Shown here piece after piece: positions 8,340-16,926 of a DNA stretch of 64,000 nucleotides. The position numbers and the translations under genes are program-made. The notes under the pieces were generated by a model that made no database searches, was not told the DNA's origin, and saw only the letters and a list, made by a program, of their open reading frames with translations. Positions within the stretch are counted from its first letter, which is position 1. Each line of letters starts with the position of its first letter. This stretch comes from Phycisphaerales bacterium (GTDB lineage: Bacteria; Planctomycetota; Phycisphaerae; Phycisphaerales; JAGLTS01): NCBI GenBank assembly GCA_023135165.1, contig JAGLTS010000025.1, forward strand, positions 32,414-96,413. Reading direction: 5' to 3'.

Positions 8340-9479
8340 CTACAGCACCTGCCCGGCCTTCGGGTAGCTCCCCATTACCGTCAGATGCAGGCAGTGCTCG
8401 CGCGCCTCAGCAATCGCATCCCGCATCCGCGACTCGCTCTGATGACCTTCCGCGTCGATGAAGAACGAGTACTCCCAGTTCACGCGACCGCTCGGCCGTT
8501 TGTCGATGTGGCTCAGGTTGATCCCCGCATCCCGGAACGCGCCGAGCACGTCGACCAACGCACCGGGCTTGTTCGCTGTCGTGAACATGATCGACGTCTT
8601 GTCATTGCCGGTCGGTTCCGCCTGCTGCCGACCGATGATCAGGAACCGCGTGACATTACCCACACTGTCCTCGATCTTCTCGAACAGCGCTTTCAGGCCG
8701 TACAGATCGCCTGCGAGCATCGAACCGATCGCCGCGCCGCCTTCGGATGGGTCTTGCTCCGCCACGATCTGCACGGACCTGCTCGAACTGGCTGTCGGCA
8801 CGAGCTCGGCGTGCGGGAACTGCGTACTCAGCCAGACTCTGCATTGGCTGAACACCTCGGGCTTCGAGTAGATCCGCTTGATCTCCTTTGGCTCACAGTT
8901 CGCCAGGAGCGTGTGGTGGATCGCAACAAGCACCTCGGCGTAGATCGTGACATCTGCCGTCTGGAGCGCATCGAGCGTCTCGACGATTCCACCGCCTGAG
9001 GAGTTCTCGATCGGGACCAGGCCGTATGTCACATGGCCTCGCTGAACCTCCGTGAACACGCCGCCGATCTCACGCAGGTTCTCGAACTCGACGCTCGAAC
9101 CGAAGTGCTTGACCGCTGACATGTGGCTGAAGCTGCCGCGCGGGCCGAGGAATCCGATGCGGATTGGCTGCTCGAGCGCGAAGCTCCCGGACATCAGCTC
9201 GCGGTAGATCCCCTCAAGCGTTCGATCAAGCAACGGCCCGTCGTTCGCACTCAGCACGCGGTTGAGGACCGCGCGCTCACGATGCGGCGCATAGACGGGC
9301 ACGTCGCTTGCCCGCTTGACGTTGCCAATCTCTGAGACGACCTTCGCCCGTTCGTTGAGCAGGCCGACCAACCTGCGATCCAGATCGTCGATCCGCTCTC
9401 GCAGAGGCTCCAGCGATTGCTTGCCGGCGCACGTTCCTGTTGGTGTGTTATCAGACGTCCTTGTCGAGTCGAGAGGCAT
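8340..9479 (-). CDS. pheA: Bifunctional chorismate mutase/prephenate dehydratase
   Basis: 379-residue P-protein making phenylpyruvate from chorismate. N-terminal AroQ-type chorismate mutase (about 24-105: RERIDDLDRRLVGLLNERA), central prephenate dehydratase (about 108-285: FLGPRGSFSH, PIENSSGGGI and the catalytic-site NVTRF), and C-terminal ACT domain (about 298-370: GALVDVLGAF). In the ACT domain the phenylalanine-binding GALV is intact, while the usual ESRP is DKRP, so feedback control may be altered. ATG 9479 is preceded by AAGGA at a seven-base distance; earlier in-frame ATGs (9524, 9635) lack a good site and would add a non-conserved leader. Monocistronic. Confidence 0.93.
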   Translation of the reverse strand: MPLDSTRTSDNTPTGTCAGKQSLEPLRERIDDLDRRLVGLLNERAKVVSEIGNVKRASDVPVYAPHRERAVLNRVLSANDGPLLDRTLEGIYRELMSGSFALEQPIRIGFLGPRGSFSHMSAVKHFGSSVEFENLREIGGVFTEVQRGHVTYGLVPIENSSGGGIVETLDALQTADVTIYAEVLVAIHHTLLANCEPKEIKRIYSKPEVFSQCRVWLSTQFPHAELVPTASSSRSVQIVAEQDPSEGGAAIGSMLAGDLYGLKALFEKIEDSVGNVTRFLIIGRQQAEPTGNDKTSIMFTTANKPGALVDVLGAFRDAGINLSHIDKRPSGRVNWEYSFFIDAEGHQSESRMRDAIAEAREHCLHLTVMGSYPKAGQVL

Positions 9480-9619
9480 CCGGGTATCCTTCGTATCCGC
9501 CAGCCGATGGAATATTCCCTTCATCGGCCCGCCAGTGATGGAATGACACCCCGACCTTGCGTTTCCCAGAAAGGCAAGGGTGGTTCGCTGACGCCTAGAA
9601 TGCGTAGGAGCACATGCCA

Positions 9620-10648
9620 ATGCTGGCTCAGACATTCATCGCCGATCTGCTCAAGGATTTGCCCGTCGGGGTCCATGTCGTGGTGCTGGGAGGACTGCTC
9701 ATCGGGGCGATCGTGTGCCTCGCGGGAGGCAGGCTCATTCGGCCGCTCATCACGCTGATTGGGGCGTCGATCGGAGCGTTTATGGGCTTGACCGCCATGG
9801 CGATCCTGCCCGATACGATCGACCCGCTGATCGGCATGGGTGTTGGTGCGGTGATCGGCGCGATCATCGGGTTTGCCCTTTTCCGCTACTACATGGCCAT
9901 TTCGCTGGCGATCCTCTTCGGCGTCGCGGCGCCGCTTGGCGTACTGGCCTACGGGTCAATCACCGGCCACTGGGCGGATCAGCCCATCGCCCCTCTGACG
10001 ACTGACGAGATGCTCCTGGACGATGTTCCCACGGTGGAGACCGACGAACCCGCGCCCGATGATGCACCGGAACCAGCGACGCAGACGGACGACGACGATG
10101 CGCCGCCACCGCCGGAGACAGCCGAGCCGGCCGAAGGGACTGACGTTGACGAGCCGGTGCCGGATGCGGCTGACATCCTCGCCGACGTTGCCGGTTCACT
10201 GATCGAATCGGCGGATCTGGTTCCGGAAGAGACAGTCTCCGCCCTCGATCTCGCCGGTGACGTGGCGGAGCAGATCGACGAGAGTACAAAGCCGATTCGT
10301 GAATCCGCGCGAAAGGTGATCCGCGAGATCCTGTCGCAGTGTCAAGCGCTGTGGGGCGATCTTCCCAGTGCTCAGCAACGTGTCGCGGGGGCTGCCTCAG
10401 TTATCGGGCTGCTGCTCGGTGTGATTATCGGTCTGTTCCTGCCTGAATCGGCTTCGAGCATCGTCACCGCCGCCGCCGGTTCCGCCGTCATGCTTGGTTG
10501 CGGAACGTGGCTCGCCGCACGCTATCAGGTGCCCATACTCAAGGGGCTTGGCGGACACTCGACGGCGATCCTTACAACATGGGTCGTTCTCACTGTGCTC
10601 TCCATTGTTTTTCAGTGGACAATCTCGCACCGATCGCCCGATGACTAG
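9620..10648 (+). CDS. Membrane protein with acidic Asp/Pro/Glu-rich central region
   Basis: 342 residues. The N-terminal part has four close hydrophobic helices rich in small residues (VVVLGGLLIGAIVCLAGG, LITLIGASIGAFMGL, MGVGAVIGAIIGFALF, AISLAILFGVAAPLGVLAY), similar in style to TMEM198/DUF4203 proteins. Residues about 130-200 form an unstructured, strongly acidic and proline-rich stretch. Further membrane helices follow (VIGLLLGVIIGLFLPE onward) up to the C-terminus. AGGAG at 9606-9610 favours ATG 9620 over 9614. The next gene, 28 bases downstream, encodes a protein of the same general build, so the pair is likely co-transcribed. No enzyme motif; function unknown. Confidence 0.75.
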   Translation: MLAQTFIADLLKDLPVGVHVVVLGGLLIGAIVCLAGGRLIRPLITLIGASIGAFMGLTAMAILPDTIDPLIGMGVGAVIGAIIGFALFRYYMAISLAILFGVAAPLGVLAYGSITGHWADQPIAPLTTDEMLLDDVPTVETDEPAPDDAPEPATQTDDDDAPPPPETAEPAEGTDVDEPVPDAADILADVAGSLIESADLVPEETVSALDLAGDVAEQIDESTKPIRESARKVIREILSQCQALWGDLPSAQQRVAGAASVIGLLLGVIIGLFLPESASSIVTAAAGSAVMLGCGTWLAARYQVPILKGLGGHSTAILTTWVVLTVLSIVFQWTISHRSPDD

Positions 10649-10676
10649 CACGGTTTCCTAGTTATCGAGGCACATC

Positions 10677-11444
10677 ATGAGCACTTTCACCATTGCATCG
10701 GGTGCGCTTGACTTGGTCTTGGCACAGGCTGAGCCTACCACAACGAGTCTTGCGGACGTCTTCGATCTCGGCTTCAGTCATCTGAACATCCTGACGAAGC
10801 CGGCCGAACTGATGAACCTGCTGAGCGACATGAGCCCGATCTGGGCGGGCATCTTCATGATCCTCGGCTGGATCTGTGTCATCAGCGGGTACCGATGGCA
10901 TAAGCCCGTCGTCGTCATCTGCTCTCTGCTGATCGGCGTCGGCGCGGGCCTTCTCGTCGGTCAGTACGTCGGCTCGACATCCGTCGTCGCGGTATGTCTG
11001 GGCGCCCTCTTCGCCGTCCTCGCCGCACCGTTCCTTCGCGTCACCGTCGCCTTCTTTGGGGCCATCGTCGGCGCCTACGTCGGAGCCAACGTCTGGTCGC
11101 TCGCAGCGCCGGAATCAACGCTCTATTGGGCGGGGTCATTGATGGGCATGGTCGCGTGCAGCATGCTGGTGTTCGTGGCATTCCGCTTTGTCGTCATCCT
11201 GTTCACATCGGTGGCGGGTACGACGCTGCTGGTCTTCGGCACACTGGCAGTCATGCTCCACGTGGAGATCTGGCAGGAGGCTCTGCGGACGAGCTTGGAG
11301 GGCAACCCCGTCCTGCTGCCGATGATCGTCGGCGTCACCGCCATGATCAGCTTCGTCATCCAGCAGAGCGGCGGGCTCGTGGCAGTCGCCACCGCCAAGC
11401 CCCGAACTTCGTCGCAGCCGCAGCAGAAGCCCGCGTCGGCCTGA
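10677..11444 (+). CDS. Multi-pass membrane protein (TMEM198/DUF4203-like)
   Basis: 255 residues. A hydrophilic N-terminus of about 55 residues leads into seven or so helices rich in Gly/Ala/Val: GIFMILGWICVISGY, VVVICSLLIGVGAGLLVGQY, VVAVCLGALFAVLAAPFL, VTVAFFGAIVGAYVGANVW, then MGMVACSMLVFVAFRFVVIL and others. The paired small-residue helices resemble the neighbour upstream and the TMEM198/DUF4203 style of protein. The C-terminus is a short Ser/Gln/Pro tail. The run FTIASGALDLVLAQAEP at the N-terminus could be a weak signal sequence. It lies in the same transcription direction between the acidic membrane protein and pgsA. Role not known. Confidence 0.7.
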   Translation: MSTFTIASGALDLVLAQAEPTTTSLADVFDLGFSHLNILTKPAELMNLLSDMSPIWAGIFMILGWICVISGYRWHKPVVVICSLLIGVGAGLLVGQYVGSTSVVAVCLGALFAVLAAPFLRVTVAFFGAIVGAYVGANVWSLAAPESTLYWAGSLMGMVACSMLVFVAFRFVVILFTSVAGTTLLVFGTLAVMLHVEIWQEALRTSLEGNPVLLPMIVGVTAMISFVIQQSGGLVAVATAKPRTSSQPQQKPASA

Positions 11445-11602
11445 CACGCCTGCCGACTTCCGCGCTGATGGCGGCGCTGGCCGCACCGAAGCGCGCACAT
11501 CACAGCGGTGTGATGAATGCCACGGTCTGCTCGCAATGAGCAACGGCACAGCTTGCGATGGGACCGTGCGGCATCGACGATCCGCGATACGATGGTGGCG
11601 GC

Positions 11603-12208
11603 ATGCGGCGACGGATTCCGAACATCTTGACCGTGCTTCGACTGCTCCTTGCAGCGGCGTTCTTCGTGATCCTGGAGTGGTATCGCTATCCACACACGAA
11701 TGCGTGGGCGCTGTACGTTGCTACGGGGGTCTTCGTCGTCGCGGCGCTGACCGATGCGCTGGATGGCAAGCTCGCGCGGCGGTGGAAGGTCGAGTCTACG
11801 TTCGGTCGAGTCATGGATCCATTCGCTGACAAGATCCTCGTGCTGGGCGCGTTCGTCTATCTTGCCGGGCCTCGCTTCGCACTCGCTGCTCCGGACATCG
11901 GGCAGGTCAGCGGCGTCGCGCCTTGGATGGTCGTTGTCATACTCGCTCGTGAGTTGCTCGTCACGGCGCTGCGGGGCAGCGCCGAGTCGGCGGGCGTCAA
12001 GTTCGGCGCTGTCCGAGCGGGCAAGCTGAAGATGGTGCTTCAGTCGGTCACGGTGCCGGCCGTGCTGCTGCTCATCGCGATCGCCGATCCGGCGCACAGT
12101 ACGTGGTCAGCCGTTGTGCGCGACATCCTCGTCTGGGCCACGGTCGTTGTGACAATCCTGTCGGGTTGGCCTTACGTTGTGAGTGCTCGTCGGGCGCTGT
12201 CCGGCTGA
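11603..12208 (+). CDS. pgsA: CDP-diacylglycerol-glycerol-3-phosphate 3-phosphatidyltransferase
   Basis: 201-residue CDP-alcohol phosphatidyltransferase. The diagnostic DxxDGxxARxxxxxxxxGxxxDxxxD motif is seen in full, from DALDGKLARR to FGRVMDPFAD. The N-terminus RRIPNILTVLRLLLA is typical of PgsA, and four to five membrane helices follow. It makes phosphatidylglycerophosphate at the inner membrane, the committed step to phosphatidylglycerol. The next gene, 22 bases downstream, encodes the phosphatase that completes the pathway, which supports the assignment. Start at 11603 is chosen because the upstream in-frame codons are non-conserved. Confidence 0.93.
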   Translation: MRRRIPNILTVLRLLLAAAFFVILEWYRYPHTNAWALYVATGVFVVAALTDALDGKLARRWKVESTFGRVMDPFADKILVLGAFVYLAGPRFALAAPDIGQVSGVAPWMVVVILARELLVTALRGSAESAGVKFGAVRAGKLKMVLQSVTVPAVLLLIAIADPAHSTWSAVVRDILVWATVVVTILSGWPYVVSARRALSG

Positions 12209-12230
12209 ACGAGCGGGAGTGAGTGGACCG

Positions 12231-12764
12231 ATGATGACGCGAATCAAGGATCTGATCGTCACGGCAGGGGGGTTGGGTCACTGTCGGCCGGCCTCGGGCA
12301 CGTGGGGATCGACACCGCCTGTCATCGTCTGGATCATCCTCGTGCTGGCGGGCGTGCAGTCGCGTTCGATGACGATGATGGTGGTCATGCTCGTAATCGC
12401 CGCAGCGTTCAGCATCGGCTGTGTCGCGCTCGGCCGATGGGCGGAGAAGCGCTACGGCAAGAAAGACCCCGGGCAGGTCGTCGCTGACGAGGTTGCCGGT
12501 CAGGCGGTTGCACTGCTGTTCTTGCCAACGCTGTCACTCGGCTTTGGGCCGGACTGGCTGAGCATGATCGCCCCAGGCGTCATCGCGTTTCTCGCCTTTC
12601 GGATGTTCGACATCATCAAGCCGCCGCCCGCGAACCAGTTGCAGAAGCTCTCCGCCGGCTGGGGCATCCTCATCGACGACATCTTCGCAGGCGTCTACGC
12701 GAACATCGGCACACAACTTGGGATCATCTTCCTCGCGCAACCGATCCTGGAACGGCTCACCTGA
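12231..12764 (+). CDS. pgpA: Phosphatidylglycerophosphatase A
   Basis: 177-residue PgpA-family membrane phosphatase. Family landmarks: GLGHCRPASGTWGS near the N-terminus, DPGQVVADEVAGQ in the middle (the catalytic acidic segment) and FRMFDIIKPPPANQLQ followed by GWGILIDDIFAGVYAN near the C-terminus. It removes the phosphate from phosphatidylglycerophosphate, directly downstream of pgsA, so both steps of phosphatidylglycerol synthesis sit in one unit. ATG 12231 has GGAG eleven bases upstream. Three or four hydrophobic stretches are consistent with an inner-membrane protein. Confidence 0.93.
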   Translation: MMTRIKDLIVTAGGLGHCRPASGTWGSTPPVIVWIILVLAGVQSRSMTMMVVMLVIAAAFSIGCVALGRWAEKRYGKKDPGQVVADEVAGQAVALLFLPTLSLGFGPDWLSMIAPGVIAFLAFRMFDIIKPPPANQLQKLSAGWGILIDDIFAGVYANIGTQLGIIFLAQPILERLT

Positions 12765-12820
12765 CGTGCGCGGACCGGCTTGCTGGAGCGGCCGGCGGCG
12801 AAGGGTCGATACTCACAGGT

Positions 12821-14131
12821 ATGGCTGTCACAACCACCGACGCACCCGTGCATCGCACATGTGAACATCGCGTCCCGGATGTCATGCCGCTTGATGAAGC
12901 GCATGCGTGGGATCATGCCAAGGCTGACTGGATCGTCTTTCGCACTGACGATGCCCGAATCCTGACCGATGACTGGAAGCTCATCCTCGCGCGCGTGCTG
13001 GATCGGATGCCGAGGCACATCGCAGCCGTCGGGCCGAAGCGTCTCATTTCGCAGAAGCAGATCCGAAGCCTTGGCGAGTTCATCATCCATCCGAAGGGTG
13101 CGCACGCCCCGGCGCTCGGCCTGCCGTGCGAATATGAACGTTTTCCGGTCGAGTGTGATGTGGTCACGGGAAGTGTTGTTGCAGTTCGTCGCTCAGCGCT
13201 CGCGGAGGCGGGCGGGTTTGATGCGCAGTTCGACGCCTCACCGACGCGCGTTCGATGGATCGACCTGTGTCTGCGCCTGCGTCAGGCGGGCGGTCGAATC
13301 GCGGCACTCCCCCATGTCGAAATACTTGAGCCTGAGGAAGCCCCCGTCGATGCACGGACGATCCTGGCGTTTCGCCGCAAGTGGGGCTTCGACTACCGCG
13401 CCGCTGATCTCGCAGCGGTTGTGAAACGCTACGGCGAGACGCCGATTTGCTGGAACATCGGCTTTTTCTCCGAGCCGTTGCCGTTCCAGAAGTACGAACA
13501 TCGCCCGTCGTACCACTGGCAATCGTACGAGGACTCAGCCGGCTATCGGCAGCGCACCGACGCGGTGGTCGGGTTGTTCGCAGACCAAGCGCGCCGGCTC
13601 GGAAATGTTCGCACCGTCGTCGACATCGGCTGCGGGGACGGCTTGGTGACGCACCTGATCGCCCATGCCGGTTTCGCCATGCTCGGGCTCGATCCACAGG
13701 AGGACGCGATTGCGCAGGCTCGCCGGGCATGCGCCGATCAAGCCTATCCCACCTGTCCGCCGCGATTCGAGGTCGGTGCTGCGGATGTGATTCCCATTCA
13801 AGATGGTGAAGCCGATGCCATCGTCCTCATGGATGTCATTGAGCACATCTGGAATCCCGTGGCTGCGCTTCGGGAGGCGGCGCGAGCGATCGGCGATCGG
13901 GGACTGCTCTTTGTCGTCACACCACAGCGCGAGCCGTACCGATCGCACGATCCTGCCTACCACGCTTTTGAATACGATGTCGGCGAGCTGACCCGTCAGA
14001 TTGCCGCAGCGATCGAGTATCGGCCGATCTTCACGTGCTTTGTCGAGGGCGCCGGGAAGAACATCGTTCTCGCAGCAGCGCCGTTCGAGCTGGCCGCGAC
14101 GATTCCAGTGGGTGCGCGGGCAGGCGCCTGA
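12821..14131 (+). CDS. Two-domain protein: truncated glycosyltransferase-2-like region + SAM-dependent methyltransferase
   Basis: 436 residues. Residues about 30-180 resemble the second half of a GT-A family-2 glycosyltransferase (DWIVFRTDDARILTDDW, then GSVVAVRRSALAEAGGFD and the FRRKWGFDY tail seen in rhamnosyltransferase-type enzymes), but the N-terminal nucleotide-binding half is missing. Residues about 255-425 are a class I methyltransferase: VVDIGCGDGLVTHLI (SAM motif I), GLDPQEDAI, ADAIVLMDVIEHIWNP, LLFVVTPQREPYRSHDP. The fusion suggests modification of a surface glycan, but the glycosyltransferase part may be only a binding module. It starts 56 bases after pgpA. The frame stays open upstream but overlaps pgpA, so the missing half is not recoverable from the sequence. 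Confidence 0.75.
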   Translation: MAVTTTDAPVHRTCEHRVPDVMPLDEAHAWDHAKADWIVFRTDDARILTDDWKLILARVLDRMPRHIAAVGPKRLISQKQIRSLGEFIIHPKGAHAPALGLPCEYERFPVECDVVTGSVVAVRRSALAEAGGFDAQFDASPTRVRWIDLCLRLRQAGGRIAALPHVEILEPEEAPVDARTILAFRRKWGFDYRAADLAAVVKRYGETPICWNIGFFSEPLPFQKYEHRPSYHWQSYEDSAGYRQRTDAVVGLFADQARRLGNVRTVVDIGCGDGLVTHLIAHAGFAMLGLDPQEDAIAQARRACADQAYPTCPPRFEVGAADVIPIQDGEADAIVLMDVIEHIWNPVAALREAARAIGDRGLLFVVTPQREPYRSHDPAYHAFEYDVGELTRQIAAAIEYRPIFTCFVEGAGKNIVLAAAPFELAATIPVGARAGA

Positions 14132-14150
14132 GACGATCAGTCGTTGGGAT

Positions 14151-15077
14151 CTACCAGTCTCCCGAGACGACTACCGTCGGCCAGAGCAGGTGAATGCGCT
14201 TGTCCTCGCGCTCCTCGTTCCAATACCTCTCGGTGACGTTCTCGATCGCTCGAACATGCCCGTCGAAGTACGCGACGTGGCCGCTGTCGTTTGGATGCCT
14301 GCGTGCGATGACGTTGGAGTTGCCCGGGTCAAATGGCGGCGGAGCCCATGCCCCCTGCTCCGGGACGAAGAGCGACTGATCCAGCCGGGACATCTCATCT
14401 TCTTCCACAAGATCAACATGGTCGGCGGGCGAGAGAATCCGATCGATTGACTGTGAGCTGACCTCGCGGATCTCCTGAAGCCCATCGACCTCGACGACGA
14501 CGGTTCGGTTGTGGGTGAGATATCCCGGAGGCCAATTGCCGGCGGTGAACCAGAGCCTGGTGAACGTAGCGCCGACGCCGCGCGGGTCTTCATCCGGCGT
14601 GAGAAAGTAGCCGAACCTGCCGCCGAAGGAATCCTCGCCCCCAACAGGCGAGTACCGCTCGAGCGTGTCGGCAGGCGAGGTGTAGATCACAGGATCGTGT
14701 ACATACTGCTCGAAGAAGGCTGACATGAGCGTGATGAGCGAGGTGCTGCCGATCGGAGCAACCGGGCTGTCGAACAGACCGACCTCGGTCGCACGGGCGT
14801 TGCCGGGCTCACCGGGCGGATAGTAACCATCACTCAAAGCAAACGGCGGGAGGTAGCCGTGGTCGTGGATGTGCGCCGCATGGGCCGTGGCGTAACTGCG
14901 CATGTGATCGCGCGTGACGGCCGCCCAATCGTCACCCCGCAACTGCGCCATCGAGGGGATCACGGCGCAAACGAAGATCCCCAAAGCCCCGACGCAACAA
15001 CTCGTCTCGACGAGCGTGAACGCTGCGCTGCGTCCTGTGTTCCGCGTGCTGGTCGTTGTGCATCGTTGTTGTCGCAT
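14151..15077 (-). CDS. Prepilin-like protein with type IV N-terminal methylation motif and FDGHV box
   Basis: 308 residues. A short positively charged leader is followed by SAAFTLVETSCCVGALG, a class III prepilin cleavage site (A then F, glutamate at +5) and hydrophobic helix. The C-terminal GHVAYFDGHVRAIENV is the aspartate-glycine-histidine box found in planctomycete prepilin-type proteins. The soluble body contains ATEVGLFDSP, GATFTRLWF and VDLVEEDEMS, all shared with the gene at 19518-20369. It is probably exported by the prepilin peptidase pathway and anchored or assembled as a pseudopilin. ATG 15077 has GAGGG upstream. It lies 12 bases after the FG-GAP/dockerin gene, so the two form an operon. 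Confidence 0.85.
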   Translation of the reverse strand: MRQQRCTTTSTRNTGRSAAFTLVETSCCVGALGIFVCAVIPSMAQLRGDDWAAVTRDHMRSYATAHAAHIHDHGYLPPFALSDGYYPPGEPGNARATEVGLFDSPVAPIGSTSLITLMSAFFEQYVHDPVIYTSPADTLERYSPVGGEDSFGGRFGYFLTPDEDPRGVGATFTRLWFTAGNWPPGYLTHNRTVVVEVDGLQEIREVSSQSIDRILSPADHVDLVEEDEMSRLDQSLFVPEQGAWAPPPFDPGNSNVIARRHPNDSGHVAYFDGHVRAIENVTERYWNEEREDKRIHLLWPTVVVSGDW

Positions 15078-15089
15078 GGCCGATCCCTC

Positions 15090-16679
15090 TCACTCGCAGC
15101 ATGTGCCGTACTCGGCAAGGAGCACCGCGAGATCCATCTGTCCGATCTCATCGTCACCATCAATGTCGGCAAGCGCGTTGTGGTGCGGATCGCCCGGCAG
15201 GAGGCCGTAGGTTGCGAGCATGATGCCCAGGTCGCCTGCATCCACATCGCCGTCGGCGTCAAGATCAGCGGCGAGAACGGGCGCTACGTTGAAGACATGC
15301 ACAAAGCCCGCTCCATAGGGGAACTCATCGCCGTCCCACGCCGTCTGGCCGATGAGCAGGTCAGCCAGCCCGTCCCCATCCACATCACCGCCGAGCCCCG
15401 CCACGGATCGGCCGAACCCGCCGTCGGGCGTTTCGCCCGTACCGCTGAGGATGCGCAGCGGGCGGAAGTCCTTTCCCGAGTGAATCCAAACGCGCCCGTT
15501 GGGTTGGCCATCCACTTGACTGACGGGGGAGCCTACGACGATGTCGTCAAAGCCGTCACCGTTCACATCCCCGGCGGATGAAAGCACGTATCCGAAACGA
15601 TCGCCCTCGACCTGCCCGGTCAGGGTCGCCAGCAGTTGCGCATCTGGCCCGGAGTAGATGAACACGGTGCCTGTGTATGGATCGGGCGAGGCGGTGCCCG
15701 GCGCTGCGATGGCGATTGCGGTGCTGCCCTGGTGATTGATCCCGCTCACGGATGCGACCAGCCACCCGAGCTGATCGAAGGCAGCGACGCCGTGGAACGA
15801 ATGCAGAATCGAACCATCGGCGCCGGACACGATGTCAGCGCGGCCTGCGTTGACCCCGACGGTGGATGCGCCCGGCGCACCGACGAGCAGATCAGGCGAG
15901 CCGTCGCCATCCCAGTCTCCGATCCCAGCGATACTCCTGCCGAAGCGCTCACCTCGCTCCCGGCCGTTGACGATCAGGAGCGTCGCCCGGTCGGCTCCTG
16001 AGAAGACGTAAACGCGCCCGGCGTTGAGGTCCGGCCCAAGATCGTAGCCGGGCGCTCCGACAGCGAAATCAGGCACGCCGTCGTTGTCGGTGTCTCCGAT
16101 TCGCGCTGCACCGTTGCCGAACATGTCTTCAGCTTGGCCGGTGTTGAGTTGGTCGACCGCCGTACCGTCGCACGTGGAGAACAGCAGCACCCTGCCGGGA
16201 TCACTGTCGTTGGGCGAGCCGACGAATCCGAGGAGCACTTCCGGAAAGTCGTCACCGTCGACGTCGCCGATGCTGACAAGCGACGTGATAAGCCCGTCGT
16301 GGAGAGCATCGTGATACTCACCAGGCGGCTCGAGTCTGACAACGAGGTCGCCGGTCGCCCCTGAGTAAACGCCAAGGTATGCGCTGAATTCGGGCCCGGA
16401 CCCCAGAAAGCAGGCGATGGCGAAATCGGGTGCATCATCCTCGTCGACGCGCCCAAGCGCTGCGACGTGCCAGCCGAACTGACCGAAGTCACCACCATCG
16501 CGCGGAGGAACATGATAGATCGGGGCGCACGATCCATCGCCGCCGGCCCGTGCGGGAGCCGGACCAGCCAGCATGGCGCACAGTGAGAGCAGCAGCCCTG
16601 TTCGCACACAACCCCGCAGCGCGAAGCCGCGAGCGGCGATGCCGTTGGGTCTTGGCGTGATGCTCCTATCATCTTTCAT
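15090..16679 (-). CDS. Secreted FG-GAP (integrin-alpha-like) repeat protein with dockerin-like C-terminus
   Basis: 529 residues. The signal peptide (RTGLLLSLCAMLAGPAPARA) ends near residue 46. Seven FG-GAP-type units follow, for example SIGDVDGDDFPEVLLGF, RIGDTDNDGVPDFAVGAPG, GIGDWDGDGSPDLLVGAPG and SAGDVNGDGFDDIVVGSP; one unit (near residue 320) has lost its calcium loop. Seven is the number needed for one closed beta-propeller. The last 50 residues hold two dockerin-like calcium loops, DLDADGDVDAGDLG and DIDGDDEIGQMDL. Such proteins are extracellular or cell-surface; ligand unknown. ATG 16679 has GAGAGG six bases before it; ATG 16685 sits directly on that site. It is upstream of the prepilin-like gene in the same unit. 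Confidence 0.88.
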   Translation of the reverse strand: MKDDRSITPRPNGIAARGFALRGCVRTGLLLSLCAMLAGPAPARAGGDGSCAPIYHVPPRDGGDFGQFGWHVAALGRVDEDDAPDFAIACFLGSGPEFSAYLGVYSGATGDLVVRLEPPGEYHDALHDGLITSLVSIGDVDGDDFPEVLLGFVGSPNDSDPGRVLLFSTCDGTAVDQLNTGQAEDMFGNGAARIGDTDNDGVPDFAVGAPGYDLGPDLNAGRVYVFSGADRATLLIVNGRERGERFGRSIAGIGDWDGDGSPDLLVGAPGASTVGVNAGRADIVSGADGSILHSFHGVAAFDQLGWLVASVSGINHQGSTAIAIAAPGTASPDPYTGTVFIYSGPDAQLLATLTGQVEGDRFGYVLSSAGDVNGDGFDDIVVGSPVSQVDGQPNGRVWIHSGKDFRPLRILSGTGETPDGGFGRSVAGLGGDVDGDGLADLLIGQTAWDGDEFPYGAGFVHVFNVAPVLAADLDADGDVDAGDLGIMLATYGLLPGDPHHNALADIDGDDEIGQMDLAVLLAEYGTCCE

Positions 16680-16926
16680 CGTCATCCTCTCAGGATGGGG
16701 GCAAGCCTGCCATCGCACGCGGTTGTCGATGATCCCGCACTCACATCAGTATGCGCTGCCGTGTGATGCACCGCAAACACATGCAGCGAATGACATGTGA
16801 TGTTGTGCCTGCGGGTCGTCCGCGAGTAAAAAGACCACCCGTCTTAGCGCCCCGCTAACACAACAATGTGTGAAATCCACGTATGATTCGGCGGTTCAAC
16901 GTGCTGACGGGAGGCTTGATACAGCC

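Noticed and set aside
8130..8999. A 289-codon open frame antisense to tatA and pheA
   Set aside because: It is a high-GC shadow of two well-supported genes; composition is Arg-rich and shows no domain.
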